Positions 4,601 to 7,490 of a stretch of DNA of 7,490 bases are shown one piece after another. Positions within the stretch are counted from its first letter, which is position 1, and each line of letters begins with the position of its first letter. Below the pieces are notes generated by a model, which searched no databases, had not been told where the DNA came from, and worked only from the letters and a program-made list of their open reading frames with translations. The stretch covers positions 1 through 7,490 of the forward strand of contig JAAYEN010000284.1 of the NCBI GenBank assembly GCA_012728775.1, in the 5' to 3' direction. A program made the translations under genes and the position numbers. Origin of the DNA: Tissierellia bacterium. GTDB lineage: Bacteria > Bacillota_A > Clostridia > Tissierellales > Peptoniphilaceae.

Positions 4601-7489
4601 ATGAATTTAGAAAATAGAAATTATGAATTGTTAGGGCAAGATTTTTTGGAGGAATTAAACTCCACAGTATATCACCTAAGACATAGAAAAACTAAAGCGG
4701 AAGTGCTTTATATCGAGAATGGAGACGAAATAAAAACTTTCGGAATAGGATTTAGAACACCTCCTGTAGATTCTACAGGAGTTGCTCATATTGTAGAGCA
4801 TTGTGTTTTGTCAGGTTCTAGAAAATATAGAACTAAGGAACCCTTTATGGACATGGTAAACTCTTCCATGCAGACATTTTTAAATGCCATGACATATCCT
4901 GATAAGACTATATATCCAATCGCCACTAGAAATGAAAAGGATTTTTACAATCTAATGGATGTGTATTTGGATGCGGTATTTTATCCTAGGATTCAAGATG
5001 TTAAGGAAATTTTCGAACAAGAAGGATGGCATTTGGAACTAGAAAATCCTGATGGAGAATTGAAATACAATGGCGTAGTTTACAACGAGATGAGAGGGGC
5101 TTATTCTGATGCAGATGGCCAAGTTCACGAACTTCTGGCTCATCATCTACACCCTAACTCCACCTACGACCATGATTCTGGAGGAGATCCCCATGAAATA
5201 GTAAGACTTTCTTACGAAGATTTTATAGGTTTTCATAAAAGATATTATCACCCTTCCAATAGCTATATCTTCTTAAATGGAAAAATGGACGTGGAGAAAG
5301 TTTTGGAATATATAAACGAGGAATATTTATCTGATTTTGAGTACCAAGACCCGAATTCCAATATTGTTATTAACGAAAGTTTTACAAGTGTAAAAAAACT
5401 AGAAGATTTTTATTCTGTAGGAAAAGATGATGATATTGAAAATAAAAGTTATTTTGCCTATGGAGTGGACTTAGGTCTTTCAACTAATCCTGATGATAAT
5501 TTCATGCGTGCAATCTTGACGGATATTTTAATCGACTCGGACTCTTCGATTTTATCTGATACCCTTTTAGAATCTAAGCTGGGAGAAGATTATTATTCCA
5601 TGACTTCTTCTTCCCTGCCTTTGGATTTATATATAATAGCCAAGGGAACCGACGGAAGTAAGCTAGATGAATTTACTAATTTAATAGATAGAAAATTGCG
5701 TGAGGCTGTGGAAAATGGTATCGACAAGGATCTTATAGATGCCACTTTAAATAGTTATGAATTTAATCTTAAAGAATTGGGAGTCCATAGAGGCGTAATA
5801 CTAGGCATTACAGCTTTGAGAGGATGGCTATATGGAAATAGTCCCTTGGATTCTTTGAAATTCAAAGAAACCCTTGAGAGAATAAAAAGTAAAATAGATG
5901 ATGGATTTATAGAGAGGTATATTGAAGAAAAGATTTTAAATAATCCCCAAAAAATTCATTTAGTAGTAAATCCAAAACCAGGTCTATTCCAAGAAAAGGA
6001 CGAAAAACTTGAAGAAGAATTAGCTAAATATAAAGAAAGTCTTTCCAAAGAAGAAATTTCCAATATAGTAAAAGATACTCAGAATTTATTTCAGTACCAA
6101 TTGCAAAAGGATTCCAAGGAAGATAGAGATACCATTCCTAAACTACAAATAGAAGACATTTCCCCAGGAGTTAGAAGGTTAAATGTTTCTGAATTCGAAA
6201 AAGATGGCATAAAATCCTTTTTCACTGACGAATTCACCAATGAAATCTACTACTCTGCTTTGGCTTTTGATTTGAAAAAATTAACTTTAGAAGAAATTCC
6301 ATACGCAGGTTTGGTTAGGGATTTATTAACTTCTGTGGATACGAAAAATTACAGTTTTAAAGATTTAAACAATCAAATAGATATCCATACAGGTGGAATC
6401 AATTTTGCCACTTCTACTTTTGAGGACAAGGATTCTCAAGAGTATTCAGCAGTTATGGGAATAAACGGTAGAGCTAATCCAGAAAAAATTGAAAAGTTTT
6501 TAGAACTTATGGAAGAAATATTATTAAATTCCAAATTTGAAGATGTAAATAGAATAAAAGACGTTTTAATTATGACCAAGGCGGATTTGGAAAGTAATAT
6601 AGAACAAAGCGGACACTCTTTAATTTCCTCTGAAGTAAATTCCATGATGAATGACGCCATAGATTTAAGCAATGTTATGGGAGGAAGAAAATATTTATTT
6701 TTCATTAGGGATATTATAGAAAGATTAGATGAAAATCCTGACGAAGTTTTAAAAACTATCCAAGATGTCTACAAGAAAATTTTTAACAAAAAGTTTTTAA
6801 TCAGCGTAGCTGGAGATAAAATGTGGCATGAAAAAACTCTAGATTGGGCATTGGAATTTAAAGAAAACCTTGAAACTTTCGAAAATAACTTAGTCTTTGA
6901 AAGGAAAAATATATCCAGTATCGCCCTTACAAGCTCTTCTAACGTAGTATATGTAAGTGATGGATTTAATTATCTGGATTATGGAGAAAAATTCAGCGGT
7001 AAAATGAGAGTATTGGCTAGAGTAATCGATGGCGATTATCTCCACACTCAAATTAGAGCCAAAGGCGGAGCTTACGGCGCAGGAATTTCTATCAATAATA
7101 AGGGGAATGTAGTGACATATAGTTACAGAGACCCTAATTTAGACAATACTTTTAAAGTCTATGACGAGATTTACAAATACTTGGAAGATTTGGAACTGAC
7201 TCAAGAAGAACTTACAAATTATATTATTTCAACCATGAATCAATTCGACCCGCCAATTACCCCATCCCAATATGCATCTTTGGCAATATCAAGATACCTA
7301 ACTGATATGGGTGCAAAGGATTTGGAAAAATTGAAAAAAGAAGCAATAGAAACCACACCAGAAGATATTAAAAATTACGCTAAATTATTTAAAGAAAGTT
7401 TAGATAATAAATTTTATGGAGTTCTTGGCTCAAAGGATTTGATAGAAAAATCAAACAGAGAATATGAAGAAATAGTAAAAATATTGTAA
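4601..7489 (+). CDS. M16C zinc metallopeptidase, presequence protease (PreP/falcilysin)-like
   Basis: Seen: a complete 962-residue protein with no signal peptide, so cytosolic. The inverted zinc motif H-x-x-E-H is at H63, E66 and H67 within a GVAHIVEHCVLSGSRKY block, followed by TFLNAMTYPD (92-101) typical of the PreP subgroup. The third zinc ligand is E163 in GVVYNEMRGAYS, exactly 100 residues after H63, as in human PreP (H77/E177). The C-terminal half has R819 and Y825 in RAKGGAYG, matching the substrate-binding Arg/Tyr pair (R848/Y854 in human PreP). Domain order: M16 catalytic (about 40-200), a second M16 domain (about 205-440), a charged helical hairpin linker with the M16C-associated domain (about 448-700), and a C-terminal M16 domain (about 720-900). 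Known: single-chain clam-shell enzymes that degrade unstructured peptides up to about 65 residues. Inferred: peptide turnover, with precise substrates unknown. Length and all key residues are intact. It is likely cotranscribed with the HAAS-like gene. Confidence 0.95.
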   Translation: MNLENRNYELLGQDFLEELNSTVYHLRHRKTKAEVLYIENGDEIKTFGIGFRTPPVDSTGVAHIVEHCVLSGSRKYRTKEPFMDMVNSSMQTFLNAMTYPDKTIYPIATRNEKDFYNLMDVYLDAVFYPRIQDVKEIFEQEGWHLELENPDGELKYNGVVYNEMRGAYSDADGQVHELLAHHLHPNSTYDHDSGGDPHEIVRLSYEDFIGFHKRYYHPSNSYIFLNGKMDVEKVLEYINEEYLSDFEYQDPNSNIVINESFTSVKKLEDFYSVGKDDDIENKSYFAYGVDLGLSTNPDDNFMRAILTDILIDSDSSILSDTLLESKLGEDYYSMTSSSLPLDLYIIAKGTDGSKLDEFTNLIDRKLREAVENGIDKDLIDATLNSYEFNLKELGVHRGVILGITALRGWLYGNSPLDSLKFKETLERIKSKIDDGFIERYIEEKILNNPQKIHLVVNPKPGLFQEKDEKLEEELAKYKESLSKEEISNIVKDTQNLFQYQLQKDSKEDRDTIPKLQIEDISPGVRRLNVSEFEKDGIKSFFTDEFTNEIYYSALAFDLKKLTLEEIPYAGLVRDLLTSVDTKNYSFKDLNNQIDIHTGGINFATSTFEDKDSQEYSAVMGINGRANPEKIEKFLELMEEILLNSKFEDVNRIKDVLIMTKADLESNIEQSGHSLISSEVNSMMNDAIDLSNVMGGRKYLFFIRDIIERLDENPDEVLKTIQDVYKKIFNKKFLISVAGDKMWHEKTLDWALEFKENLETFENNLVFERKNISSIALTSSSNVVYVSDGFNYLDYGEKFSGKMRVLARVIDGDYLHTQIRAKGGAYGAGISINNKGNVVTYSYRDPNLDNTFKVYDEIYKYLEDLELTQEELTNYIISTMNQFDPPITPSQYASLAISRYLTDMGAKDLEKLKKEAIETTPEDIKNYAKLFKESLDNKFYGVLGSKDLIEKSNREYEEIVKIL

Positions 7490-7490
7490 T

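Noticed and set aside
6436..6705. 89-codon minus-strand open frame
   Set aside because: Shadow within the M16C peptidase.
1..7490. CRISPR array, insertion sequence, prophage, tRNA/rRNA or toxin-antitoxin genes
   Set aside because: No regular spaced repeats, transposase frames, terminal inverted repeats or RNA gene folds were seen on either strand.

Overview
This window looks like a chromosome segment of a low-GC Gram-positive anaerobe. A Tissierellia/Peptoniphilaceae relative (Anaerococcus, Peptoniphilus or similar) would fit. The evidence is AT-rich spacers, heavy AGA/ATA/TTA codon use, AGGAGG-type ribosome binding sites, a large exported adhesin with CnaB-like repeats, a HAAS/DUF1700-type membrane protein and a presequence-protease-like M16C peptidase. 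The genus is an inference; no rRNA or other marker gene is present.

Layout: (1) Positions 1-2749, minus strand: the first 916 codons of a large surface protein that runs off the left edge. It has a signal peptide, an acidic N-terminal region, a Thr/Ser-rich beta domain, and at least five CnaB/prealbumin-like stalk repeats. It starts at GTG, with a strong ribosome binding site. The reading frame is open through the whole stretch. (2) Positions 2750-3195: a 446-bp, very AT-rich divergent spacer. It holds a perfect-consensus sigma-A promoter for the adhesin (TTGACA-17-TATAAT), a perfect 8-bp inverted repeat in the adhesin leader, three copies of an 11-bp AT-rich direct repeat spaced in multiples of 42 bp, and a plausible weaker promoter facing right. 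(3) Positions 3196-4575, plus strand: a six-pass membrane protein with an N-terminal HAAS-like helical domain and a long acidic C-terminal tail. (4) Positions 4601-7489, plus strand: a complete 962-residue M16C zinc metallopeptidase, ending one base before the window edge.

The two rightward genes are 25 bp apart and probably form one transcript. The peptidase is a cytosolic oligopeptide-degrading enzyme with all catalytic residues intact. The HAAS-like protein is probably a membrane regulator or sensor, but the PadR-type regulator usually found beside this domain is absent here. The adhesin is transcribed divergently; a shared spacer does not prove shared control. Nothing in the window amounts to a demonstrably new system. 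The most informative oddities are the uneven isopeptide-bond signature across the adhesin stalk repeats, the architecture of the divergent spacer, and the repeated acidic tail on the HAAS-like protein.
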